Positions 27,164 to 37,298 of a DNA stretch of 64,000 bases are shown piece by piece. The position numbers and the translations under genes were made by a program. The notes under the pieces were generated by a model. It ran no database searches, had not been told where the DNA came from, and saw only the letters and a program-made list of their open reading frames with translations. The stretch is from Fen-1467 sp035519475. GTDB lineage: Bacteria > Verrucomicrobiota > Verrucomicrobiia > Opitutales > Opitutaceae. Within the stretch, counting starts at the first letter, position 1. Each line of letters starts with the position of its first letter. The stretch is from NCBI GenBank assembly GCA_035519475.1, contig DATIWI010000252.1, forward strand, positions 1 to 64,000, written 5' to 3'.

Positions 27164-27502
27164 GATTTCCTTCGCCCAACGTTGTTCCGGGACGGAAAAG
27201 TCCGGGCTTGTCGGGAGAAGCACAGAAGAGTGGAGGTTTTGGGCGGGTCCGAGATCGCCGGACAGTGGCGCAGGCCTGCCACGGTTTGGCCAGGGCGCGC
27301 ATCGTGATTGTCTTAGCTGCCAGGCGGAAGCACGGCCAGAATAATCCATGGATCGCCGCCGCGGGCGCCAGAACCCGCGGCGGACTGTTCCATCCTGCCG
27401 CGGATCGCCATCTACGTGAAGGCGGGGAGAACTCCGCTGGAATGACCCGATGAAACGCCGGCCACCCGAAACTCAAAACCGTGACGCGCCGCGCCGCGCG
27501 CG
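27164..27502. other. Intergenic region, no gene seen
   Basis: A 339-bp stretch between the zinc-ribbon gene and the end of the LOG-domain gene, all minus-strand context. It contains a short echo of the dispersed repeats near 27466 (GAAACTCAAAACC). No terminator with a T-run or other element could be supported. Confidence 0.5.
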
Positions 27503-29419
27503 TCACAGCACCTGGAGGGTCTTGCGGTAGAAGGCGACGACCTCGTCGGGATCGTCGGTGAACAGGACGTAGTCGGCCATCCACGCGGGGGCGCGGCCGC
27601 TGCGAATCATCTCGCGGAACTGTTTGCGGAGATCGCTCCAGAAGCCGGCGCCGTAGAAGGTGTAGGGCACGCGCGGGCGGATGCCGAGCTTCAGGTTGCA
27701 CAGCTCGATGCCGATTTCCTCGAGCGTGCCGACGCCGCCGACGTTGAAGATGCAAAAATCGGCCGCTTCAAACCACTTCTGGCGGTGGTGGCGGGAATTC
27801 TCCTGAAAGGTGTTGAAGAAGTCGACGCCGAGTTCGGGCTCCTGCGCCTCCAGTTCGAGGAAGCACGCGCCGGTGAGCGCCTCGTTGCGGCGGGCCTGGT
27901 CGGTGGCCAGGCGCATCACGCCGCCGCCTCCGCCGGTGAGGATGCCCACCTTGGGGCCGATGAACTCCGTGAGCCGGCCAATGAGCGCCGCGATCTTCGC
28001 CGTCTGATCGTCGCCCAGTTCCACCGCCGAGCCGTAGATCGCGAGGATGGTGAGCTCCTGGAAGAGCTTGCCCATCTCCTCCCGGATGAAGAAGCCGCGG
28101 TCCTTCTTGTACGTATGGAGGTAGAGGTCCTTCATGCCCTCGTTGTACCAGTACACGTCGAGGTTGATGTTGAAATAGGTGTCGAGGCGCGCGTGGGCGT
28201 TGCCGGAGAGGAAGAAGCCGTGGGTGCGCGACGGCTTGCGGAAGATGAGGCGCCGGAGCTTGAGGTGCGGGATGCGCGTCAGCAGCTCGACGTGCTCGAG
28301 CAGATTCGGGAAGTAGTCGACGACCAGGGTGTCGGCGTTTTCCGGGGCGTGGTCGAGCGCCTGGATGAGTGTGCGGAAGCCGCGGGGGGCCTTGGCGTCG
28401 GCGAGCTGCGCGCGGAGGCCGGGGAAGTCGCTCGCGCCCAGGAAGACGGTGCGGTTCTCCATCAGCGCGTTCTGGCCCTTGACGGTGATGCGGGTCTTGG
28501 GGCGCGGCTCGCCGGCGGTGTCGCGCGGCGGATTTCGGTCCATGCCGCGGTAGAGGTCGCTGGCGGCGGCGAAAAAGCGCCGGCGTTTTTTCTCCAGCGA
28601 CTTGACCTCGGGATCGGCGAAGGTGGGCGCGCGGAAGACCTCGACCGAGACCACCGGATTCACCACCGGCTGGTCGCCGCTGTTGTAGATCTCGAGCATG
28701 ACATTGGTGCCAAAGGTCTTGATCGGATCGAGCAGGATGGCTCCGCAGTGGAGGCCGAAGTTGCCCTCGCCCCGGTTGAGCACGACGAAATGCTCCTTCA
28801 GGTACATCGAGCAGCTGGTGAGGACGCCCGAGCGCGGCGGCACGGACAGGATCTCCACGTCCTGGCGCACCTGCACCTTGTCGAGATAGCCGCGGCCGGC
28901 GTCGCCGTTGATGAGGCGCTCGAACTCGGGCCGCTGCAGCCGCGGATTGAGCGTGTAGCGGACCTTGTGCGGCGTGAGGAAGACGCGGCCCAGGCGGTCG
29001 ATGGAAATCGTGTTGGGCAGCTTGAGCCGGTTCTCCTTCACGGCTTCCCAGATTTCGTTGGTGGAAAGCTTGGCCGATTCCGGGGCGTAGAAGAGGCGGC
29101 CGACCGCCGTGCCGGGGCGGAGGAGCTTTCGCCAGTAGGCGGCATTGGGAAAACTGGGGTCGAAGAGAAAGGCGTCGGTCTCGAACAGGAGGCGGTTGTG
29201 ATCGACCGTGGGGGTGCCCGCGGTGATCATCTCGATGCCGATGCGGGCCAGGGTGCTGCGTTCGGTGAAGTGGATGTCGGTCAGGCGGGCGCGGACGAAA
29301 TCGAGCTCAGCGGGATGGCGCGGCCAGAACGCGAGGACGAGCGAGAGCGTGGCGGCATCCTTGCGCTTGACGGAGAGAATCTGGCCGTCGGTGCTGAACC
29401 AAAAATACTCGGGTTCCAT
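27503..29419 (-). CDS. Large protein with C-terminal LOG-type nucleotide-hydrolase domain
   Basis: A 638-residue protein. The last about 210 residues form a Rossmann LOG-like domain: LAIYGSAVELGD, ILTGGGGGVMRLATDQARR and NVGGVGTLEEIG, equivalent to the PGGxGTxxE motif with Val for Pro. LOG proteins cleave cytokinin-type nucleotide monophosphates; bacterial members often have other or unknown substrates. Residues 1-about 400 are not recognised and carry no obvious membrane segment. The length is about three times that of standalone LOG proteins (about 190). Monocistronic as far as can be seen. Confidence 0.8.
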   Translation of the reverse strand: MEPEYFWFSTDGQILSVKRKDAATLSLVLAFWPRHPAELDFVRARLTDIHFTERSTLARIGIEMITAGTPTVDHNRLLFETDAFLFDPSFPNAAYWRKLLRPGTAVGRLFYAPESAKLSTNEIWEAVKENRLKLPNTISIDRLGRVFLTPHKVRYTLNPRLQRPEFERLINGDAGRGYLDKVQVRQDVEILSVPPRSGVLTSCSMYLKEHFVVLNRGEGNFGLHCGAILLDPIKTFGTNVMLEIYNSGDQPVVNPVVSVEVFRAPTFADPEVKSLEKKRRRFFAAASDLYRGMDRNPPRDTAGEPRPKTRITVKGQNALMENRTVFLGASDFPGLRAQLADAKAPRGFRTLIQALDHAPENADTLVVDYFPNLLEHVELLTRIPHLKLRRLIFRKPSRTHGFFLSGNAHARLDTYFNINLDVYWYNEGMKDLYLHTYKKDRGFFIREEMGKLFQELTILAIYGSAVELGDDQTAKIAALIGRLTEFIGPKVGILTGGGGGVMRLATDQARRNEALTGACFLELEAQEPELGVDFFNTFQENSRHHRQKWFEAADFCIFNVGGVGTLEEIGIELCNLKLGIRPRVPYTFYGAGFWSDLRKQFREMIRSGRAPAWMADYVLFTDDPDEVVAFYRKTLQVL

Positions 29420-29700
29420 GGGAGGGTGGAGGGTTTGATCGGAGGAAACCCGACAGGTTGCCCGAAAACCCGGGCAAACAAAAGGCCGGAATTGATCCGT
29501 TCGTGCCTGGATCGGTCGTGGCGACTCGGCTGGCCGGCAGAGCGCCGCGGCGGCGGGGCGCGCGATGACCGGGCAGCGCGGGCCCCCGGCGCGGGTGCGC
29601 TAAGGGATTGCCTTTCGGCGGCGGGCTGTCATGCCCGTGCGTTTTCCATGGCACCAACCGCCCGCCGCGGTTTCCATTGGTAATCTCAACCATCGTCCAC

Positions 29701-30483
29701 ATGAATCGCACGCATCTTCTTTTGGCCTGCCTGCTGAGCCTTGGCGCGTTGGCCGCGCTCGGCGCGCAGGACGTCAAAGTCAATATTCCGGGCCAGGCGC
29801 CCGCTCCCGCGGCCGGCCCCGCCCCCGCCGCGCCGGCCCCGGCCTTCACGGAACCGCAGCTGCTCGAATCGTTCGGCTGGGTGGTCGGCCAGCGGATCGG
29901 CCTGGCCGATCTCGGCTTCAGCAAGGAGCAGGTCGACTCGATGGTGAAGGGTCTGCTCGTCGCCGCGGCGGGCAAGGATGCCCCGTACGACATGGACAAG
30001 ATCGGCCCGCAGCTGGACGCGTTCATGCAAAAGAAGCAGGCCGTCTATTTCGCAAAGCTGCGCACGCAGAATCAGGACGAAGCGAAGGCCTTCTTTGAGA
30101 AGCTCAAGGAGAACAAAAACGTCGTCGAGCTGCCGAGCGGCCTGCGCTACGAGGTGGTCCAGCCCGGGACCGGCGCCTATCCGAAGGCCACCGACACCGT
30201 CAAGGTGCACTACACGGGCACGCTCCTCAACGGCACGGTTTTCGACAGCTCGGTCCAGCGCAAGGAACCGGTGGAATTCGCGCTCAACCAGGTGATTGCC
30301 GGCTGGACGGAGGGCCTGCAGAAGATCAACCAGGGCGGCAAGATCCGCCTGTATATTCCTTCGCAGCTCGCCTACGGCGACAACGGCAACCAGAGCATCC
30401 CTCCTGGCGCGACCTTGGTCTTCGACGTCGAGCTGCTGGATGTCAAGGCGACCCCCGCGACGGCTCCAACGGCGAAGCCGTGA
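29701..30483 (+). CDS. FKBP-type peptidyl-prolyl isomerase, exported
   Basis: A 260-residue isomerase. Signal peptide MNRTHLLLACLLSLGALAAL with likely cleavage after LGA, then an Ala/Pro linker, an FKBP N-terminal dimerisation domain (about 55-150) and the catalytic FKBP domain (about 160-250; VKVHYTGTLLNGTVFDSS, GWTEGLQKINQGGKIRLYIPS, LAYGDNG and LVFDVELLDV). It resembles FkpA/Mip periplasmic chaperones. A clean rho-independent terminator follows at 30505-30534. Confidence 0.93.
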   Translation: MNRTHLLLACLLSLGALAALGAQDVKVNIPGQAPAPAAGPAPAAPAPAFTEPQLLESFGWVVGQRIGLADLGFSKEQVDSMVKGLLVAAAGKDAPYDMDKIGPQLDAFMQKKQAVYFAKLRTQNQDEAKAFFEKLKENKNVVELPSGLRYEVVQPGTGAYPKATDTVKVHYTGTLLNGTVFDSSVQRKEPVEFALNQVIAGWTEGLQKINQGGKIRLYIPSQLAYGDNGNQSIPPGATLVFDVELLDVKATPATAPTAKP

Positions 30484-30504
30484 TTTTCCCGCGCCTTTCC
30501 CGCC

Positions 30505-30534
30505 AGCCCCGCGCGTCGTAGCGGGGCTTTTTGT
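30505..30534 (+). terminator. Rho-independent terminator of the FKBP gene
   Basis: Stem AGCCCCGC (30505-30512) pairs with GCGGGGCT (30521-30528) around an 8-nt loop, followed by TTTTTG. It starts 21 bp after the FKBP stop. Confidence 0.9.
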
Positions 30535-30612
30535 TGCCGGCGTCAAGGCAGCCCGCGCCGCGCCACCCGCCGGGTCGCGCCGCGGGTGAGGTGCGGCGGC
30601 AATGCCGGCCGT

Positions 30613-31215
30613 TCAGAAGGGCGAACGCGGCACCGTGATCGAGTCGCCCGGCACGAGGCGCGGATCCTGTTCGGGATGCCGCGCGGCGCGCCCCGCGTCG
30701 ACCTCGTACGCCGTGCGGTCGCGCACGAGCGTGACCCGAGCCTCCCGCGCATAAAGCGTGAAGCCGCCGGCCGCCTGGACCGCCTTGGCCAGCGTGAGGT
30801 CGGGCGTCCACACGATGCGACCCGGGTGCGCCACCTCGCCCCCCACGTAGACAAAGCGTTCGGTGACGGTCACCGACACGTCGACCGTGGTGTAATAGTG
30901 GCGGTCAAGGTACGTCTGGCGGACGCGCTGGGAGAGCTCCGCCGAGGTCAGGCCCGCGGCGGCAATGTTGCTGACGTAGGGCAGGTTGATGAGTCCCTGT
31001 TCGTCGATCTGGACCGCATGCGTGCTCGGGTCCGGGATGCCTTGCAGGGCGACGGTCAGGCTGTCGCCGGGGCGGAGCAGCGCCGCCGACACGGGCTCCG
31101 GCAGGTGGGCGCTGCCGGGGCCGGCCGGCGCCACGCATCCCGCCCAGAGCATCATGCCGAGCGCCATGGCCGCTCGCGCTCCCATCCGTCCCGCGAACGG
31201 CCGCGACGTTTTCAT
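30613..31215 (-). CDS. Polysaccharide export lipoprotein (Wza/GumB-like, SLBB)
   Basis: A 200-residue outer-membrane export-type lipoprotein. Signal with lipobox MMLWAGC, then a Poly_export domain (LLRPGDSLTVALQGIPD, QTYLDRHYYTTVDVSVTV) and an SLBB-like region (VYVGGEVAHPGRIVWTPDLTL). It ends RLVPGDSITVPRSPF. Shorter than E. coli Wza (about 380), it lacks a transmembrane C-terminal helix. The start MKTSRPFAGRMGARA at 31215 gives the signal peptide. It follows tatA on the same strand with a 100-bp gap. Confidence 0.88.
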   Translation of the reverse strand: MKTSRPFAGRMGARAAMALGMMLWAGCVAPAGPGSAHLPEPVSAALLRPGDSLTVALQGIPDPSTHAVQIDEQGLINLPYVSNIAAAGLTSAELSQRVRQTYLDRHYYTTVDVSVTVTERFVYVGGEVAHPGRIVWTPDLTLAKAVQAAGGFTLYAREARVTLVRDRTAYEVDAGRAARHPEQDPRLVPGDSITVPRSPF

Positions 31216-31315
31216 CCTTGCGGCGCAGTCTTGCGATGCCGCCGCCGAGCGCAAGCCCGGCCGCAGGAGCCCGCAGCCGCCCGCGCGGCTGCGCCGCGGG
31301 CGCCGGCACGACGCG

Positions 31316-31552
31316 TCAGTTGGCGCCGTGGGACGAGGAGTCGTCGCTGGTCTTCTTGGTCTCCGTCGGCTTGGTCTCGGCGTCCTCGCTGCTGGCCTTC
31401 TTGAATTCGCGGATGGCCTGCCCGAGGCCGCGGGCGAGGGAGGGGAGCTTGGCGCCGCCAAACAGCACCAGGATGATCAGCAGGACGATGAACAGCTCGG
31501 AGCCGCTGAATCCGAACGCCGCAAGAGGTAACGCCGCGAGACTCATGGCCAT
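31316..31552 (-). CDS. tatA: Twin-arginine translocase subunit TatA/TatE
   Basis: A 78-residue protein: an N-terminal hydrophobic helix (about 18-32, ELFIVLLIILVLFGGAKLP), the FGGxKLPxLARGLG hinge, an amphipathic helix (GQAIREFKKA) and an acidic/Ser-rich tail. This is the TatA pore-forming architecture for export of folded proteins. No tatC is in the window. It lies between rpoD and the export lipoprotein on the minus strand. Confidence 0.93.
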   Translation of the reverse strand: MAMSLAALPLAAFGFSGSELFIVLLIILVLFGGAKLPSLARGLGQAIREFKKASSEDAETKPTETKKTSDDSSSHGAN

Positions 31553-31745
31553 GACGCTACTCCGGTAATCAGGGGTGTAAAGAGTTAAACGGCCCGCGCC
31601 GTCCTGTGGCCGCGCCGCGATCAGCGTGAACCACCGGCGAAACCGAAGTATCCGCCGCCAGGCGGCGATCGGAGCGGAGACGCCCCTTCGCCGATCTCCC
31701 GGGATGCACGCGACGAGGGCGCCGCGTCTTCAGGCCAAAGCCCGT

Positions 31746-33566
<1,821 letters not shown>

Positions 33567-33589
33567 GGCAAGGAATGAATCGAAAAAAA

Positions 33590-35461
33590 TCAAACGTCAG
33601 CCGCCAATACGGGTGGTTGGCGGAGTTGACGTTGTAACTCGGAGCGGCCCCTCAGCAGCGGGAATAAGTCAGCGTCACCATCCGTCTGTTTCGTGGCTAT
33701 TTCAAGTTCTATCTGCCGGATGCGCGGCTCCAGCGCCCGGGTCTGCAGGCGGCGCAGGCCCTCGTTGGCCACCTTGCGGGGATCATCGATGTCCGGCGCC
33801 TCGAACAGCAGGGACGCGACCAGCGCCTTGTCCTCGGTGGTCTCGAGCAGCTCGTCGAGGTGGTCGCGCCCGGGCCAGGCATCGTGTTCGAATTCGCTGA
33901 GGAAGTGGCGGAGGATCCGGCCGGCGGGGTGGGTGACATCGATCCAGTCGCGGGGCAGCAGTTCGTGGGCGAGGGGCTTGCCGAGCCGCTCGTGGTGCAG
34001 GCAGAGCAGCAGCAGGTCGTGCTCGGGCGGGCGGATCGCCCCGGCGGCGGGGCCGCCGCCCGACCCCGCGGGGCTGACCGGGGGCGGCGCCGTCCGGTTA
34101 CCCCGGCGCACGAACCGGAGGAAGTCCCGCTCAAACGCGTCGGGCGTGACCCGGAGCGCGCCGATGGCCGGGGCGATCTCGGCGAGCAGTTGCCGCTGCA
34201 GCACCTCGGAATCGGCGGCGGCGACCACTTCATAGATCTGCTGGATGGCGCGCGCGGTCGCCTCCGGCGTGGCCGCCTTGGGGTCGGGCAGAACGTACCG
34301 GTGCAGGAAACCCATGATGCTGAGCGCCGCGCGGCGCAGCTCCTCGTAGGCGCCGAGCCCGCGCTCGAGGAACAGCAGGTCGGGGTCGATCTTCTCCGCG
34401 CCGGCGAGGGTCAGGAAGCGCACCTCCAGCCCGGTCCGCAGTGCCAGGGGCAGCAGGCGCAGCGCGGCCTTCTGGCCGGCGCTGTCGCTGTCAAAAAAGC
34501 ACTCGATCTGCTGGTGGTAGCGGCGCAACAGCCCGAGCTGGGTGTCGGTGATGGCGGTGCCCTGCGGGGCGACGGCGGTCTTGAGGCCCACCTGCCAGCA
34601 GCGCAGCGCGTCGAGCTGCCCCTCCACGAGCACGAACGGCCGCTCCTCGCCGACTTGGGAGCGGGCACGGTCGAGGTTGAACAGCAAGTTGCCCTTGGTG
34701 AAGATCGGCGTTTCGGGCGAGTTGACGTACTTGGCCTCGCGCGCGGGGTCGTCGGCCGGGGTCAGGTCGGTCTGGCGGGCGGTGAAGGCGACGACGCGGC
34801 CCTGGTGGTCGCGGATCGGGATCATCAGGCGGCCGCGGAAGCGGTGCCGGAGGGCGCCGAGCATGAGGGGCCCGCTGTCGCGCGGCGCAAAGAACAGGCC
34901 GCACTGGCGCAGCGCCTCCTCGGAATACCGCTTGCGCAGGAGCACGGCCGCCAAGTCGCTGCCGTTGGCGTCGGCCGCCCCGATCCGGAACTCCTCGGCG
35001 AGCTCCGCCGGAAACCGCCGCTGGGCCGTCCAATAGGCGCGCATGAACTCGCCGGCGGCGCCCGCGCCCTGGAAGGCTTGGTGGAAATGCTCGGCGGCGA
35101 TCTCATGCAAATCGAACAGCTCCTGCCGCAGCGAGCGCTCCTCGCGGCTCGGGCCCGTCCCCGCCTCGTATTCCAGGGTCACGCCGAACCGCTTGGCCAG
35201 CGCCTCCACCGCCTCGGTGAAGCTCAGCTGCTCCGTCTCGCGCACGAAGGCGATCAGGTCGCCGCTCTTGCCGCAGCCGAAGCAGTGGTAGAGCCCCTTG
35301 TCGGGATCGACGTAGAAGGACGGCGTCTTCTCCTGGTGAAACGGGCAGAGCGCGCGGAAGCGCGCGCCCACCTTGCGCACCGTCACCACGCGGGACACGA
35401 CGTCGAGCAGGTTCACGCGGGCCTTGAGGTCGCGCAGGCTGGAGGGCTTGATGGCAGGCAT
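33590..35461 (-). CDS. dnaG: DNA primase
   Basis: A 623-residue replication primase. The N-terminal CHC2 zinc site is C39-H42-C60-C63 (LCPFHQEKTPSFYVDP, HCFGCGKSGD). The catalytic TOPRIM domain shows FVLVEGQLDALRCWQ (EGQLD where EGYMD is usual) and CFFDSDSAGQKAALR (FDSDSAG where FDGDxAG is usual). The C-terminal helicase-binding domain is present. The start MPAIKPSSLRDLK is selected by the family N-terminus; the frame is open far upstream but out of character. Confidence 0.96.
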   Translation of the reverse strand: MPAIKPSSLRDLKARVNLLDVVSRVVTVRKVGARFRALCPFHQEKTPSFYVDPDKGLYHCFGCGKSGDLIAFVRETEQLSFTEAVEALAKRFGVTLEYEAGTGPSREERSLRQELFDLHEIAAEHFHQAFQGAGAAGEFMRAYWTAQRRFPAELAEEFRIGAADANGSDLAAVLLRKRYSEEALRQCGLFFAPRDSGPLMLGALRHRFRGRLMIPIRDHQGRVVAFTARQTDLTPADDPAREAKYVNSPETPIFTKGNLLFNLDRARSQVGEERPFVLVEGQLDALRCWQVGLKTAVAPQGTAITDTQLGLLRRYHQQIECFFDSDSAGQKAALRLLPLALRTGLEVRFLTLAGAEKIDPDLLFLERGLGAYEELRRAALSIMGFLHRYVLPDPKAATPEATARAIQQIYEVVAAADSEVLQRQLLAEIAPAIGALRVTPDAFERDFLRFVRRGNRTAPPPVSPAGSGGGPAAGAIRPPEHDLLLLCLHHERLGKPLAHELLPRDWIDVTHPAGRILRHFLSEFEHDAWPGRDHLDELLETTEDKALVASLLFEAPDIDDPRKVANEGLRRLQTRALEPRIRQIELEIATKQTDGDADLFPLLRGRSELQRQLRQPPVLAADV

Positions 35462-35620
35462 GGCGGGACCGCCGCCCGGCCGGCGCCGCTTCGGCGGGGC
35501 TGCGGGGAGACGGGGTGGAGATCGGGGAAACGAAGAATGCACTTTCAACTCAGGAGGAGGTGTGTCAAGTTTCCCGCCTTCTGCGCGGAACCAGGCGCGG
35601 GATTGAACGACATACAGAGC

Positions 35621-36721
35621 ATGCATTTCCGGAGCGAGTTGACGGGCGGGCCCGCGCGCTGGGTGGCGGGGGCGGTGGTGGCGTGGACGCTGGCGGCCGG
35701 GGGCGCGGCGCAGGCGGACGAACCGCTGGCACCGCCCAAGGCCGTGGCCAGCCCCGTCCTCGAGAGCCCTCTGGGCACTTTCAGCGAAAAGGACTATGCC
35801 GCGGCGGTGGAGTCGATGTTCACGCGTTTCGAGCAGCTCAGCGGCCGCCGGCTCGCCCCCGGGCGCAAGGGCAAGGTCGGCCTGAAGATCTACAGCGACT
35901 CCGGCCCCGGCCTGGCCACGCCGATCGCGCTCGTGCGGTCCGTGATCGCCGCCTTGGAGCGGCGCGGCTTCAAGTCGGAGAGCATCTTCCTGGTCGGCCT
36001 CAGCCAGCTGCGCATGCGGTTCACCGGCTACCTGCCGTCGCTGGCCACGGGCGAGACGGCGTTCAAGGGCCATCCCGTCTACGTGCTCGAGTCGGGCAAG
36101 TTCTACGATCCGACCTGGTTCTACGACAGCCCGCTGCCCACGCGCTTCGATCCAATCCTCAACGAGAAGGCGGTGGAGGAGGCCGCGGGCGGGCGGGTGC
36201 AGACGACGGTGGACGAGGACCGCAAGAGCTTTCTCGATACGCCGCTGTTCCTGGACTCCGACTTCTGGATCAACCTGCCGGTGTACACCGACCATCCCGT
36301 GCTCGGCATCAACGGCGCGCTGGTCAACGCCACGCTCTGGAACGCCTCGAACACCCTGCGGTTTTTCCGCAGCCCGGCCAACGCCCCGGCGGCGGTCGCG
36401 GAGATGGCCGCCATCCCCGAGCTGCGCACGACCTGGGTATTCTCGCTGGTGAGCCTGGAGCGCTATCAGTTCATCGGCGGGCCCTACTTCAATTCGCTCT
36501 ACACGCTGTCGGAGCCGCGCCTCTGGCTGAGCGCCGATCCCGTGATGCTCGACGCCCTCATGCTCGACCGCATCAATCACGGCCGCCTCAAGGCGGGCTT
36601 CAAGGAGATCGATTCCGACGGCCTGCGCATGCTCGAGTTTGCCCAGCAGCTCGGCGTGGGTTCGGACCGGATCGAGGATGTGCAGTGGGTCCGTCTGCCG
36701 CCGGGCCCGCCGTCATCGTAA
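35621..36721 (+). CDS. Exported DUF362-like protein without cysteines
   Basis: A 366-residue protein with a signal peptide (MHFRSELTGGPARWVAGAVV and on to AQADEP). The core resembles DUF362: GKVGLKIYSDSGPGLATPIALVRSVI, and the segment DFWINLPVYTDHPVLG with NGALVNATLWNASNTLRFF corresponds to the family's INLP-K-H...GALKN-G region. Typical DUF362 proteins often carry ferredoxin clusters; no Cys is seen here. Divergent from dnaG. Function unknown. Confidence 0.65.
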   Translation: MHFRSELTGGPARWVAGAVVAWTLAAGGAAQADEPLAPPKAVASPVLESPLGTFSEKDYAAAVESMFTRFEQLSGRRLAPGRKGKVGLKIYSDSGPGLATPIALVRSVIAALERRGFKSESIFLVGLSQLRMRFTGYLPSLATGETAFKGHPVYVLESGKFYDPTWFYDSPLPTRFDPILNEKAVEEAAGGRVQTTVDEDRKSFLDTPLFLDSDFWINLPVYTDHPVLGINGALVNATLWNASNTLRFFRSPANAPAAVAEMAAIPELRTTWVFSLVSLERYQFIGGPYFNSLYTLSEPRLWLSADPVMLDALMLDRINHGRLKAGFKEIDSDGLRMLEFAQQLGVGSDRIEDVQWVRLPPGPPSS

Positions 36722-36884
36722 CGCGGGGCGGGCAGCCCTGAGGGCGGTGCCTTTCGCCGGGCTCCACCGTTGCGCGAGGCGCGGGGGATCGGCAGGTGGG
36801 GCCGGCCTCACCGCAAGGTGCGCCCCGGCGCGGCCCCAAATTTCCACTTGAACCAGCCGCCCGCTTGCAGGCAAGTTAGAGGCG

Positions 36885-37259
36885 ATGTCATCCGCCGCGT
36901 ACCTGCCGTTCCTGTACCAGATCGTCCTGGCCGGCGGCATCGCCGCCGCGGTCATCGGCGCCAGCCACTTCTTCGGGCAGCGTGCGAAGAAGAACAGGAT
37001 CAAGGACACCGCCTACGAATGCGGCCTGGCCGGCGAGGGCCTCGTGCACGCGCGCTTCTCGGTGAAATTCTACGTCACCGCGATGCTCTTCATCCTCTTC
37101 GACATCGAGGTGATCTTTCTCATCCCCTGGACCTTCGTCTACCGCGAGTTTCTCGCGGACCACCTCCCGATCCTGCTGCCGATGCTCTTCTTCCTCGGCC
37201 TGCTGGTGCTGGGGCTGGTCTACGAAATCCGGAAAGGAGCCCTGGACTGGGACCGGTGA
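36885..37259 (+). CDS. nuoA: Second NADH-quinone oxidoreductase subunit A (orphan NuoA)
   Basis: A 124-residue three-helix protein with the canonical signature DTAYECGLAGEGLVHARFSVKF and FILFDIEVIFLIPWTFVYRE. It is a full-length, intact NuoA of the standard lineage, unlike the operon copy at 11081-11467. No other nuo gene follows; the next gene (40 bp on) is the EIIA-cyclase fusion. Either a subunit of another complex I encoded elsewhere or a relic moved away from its operon. Confidence 0.93.
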   Translation: MSSAAYLPFLYQIVLAGGIAAAVIGASHFFGQRAKKNRIKDTAYECGLAGEGLVHARFSVKFYVTAMLFILFDIEVIFLIPWTFVYREFLADHLPILLPMLFFLGLLVLGLVYEIRKGALDWDR

Positions 37260-37298
37260 GCCGCCCGCGGCGTGCGGGCGCCGGGTGAGGATATCGGC

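Noticed and set aside
33860..35618. Open frame antisense to dnaG that continues into the DUF362-like gene
   Set aside because: The part before 35621 has the Glu/Gln/Arg-rich composition of a shadow frame; only the part from the ATG at 35621 has a signal peptide and family features.
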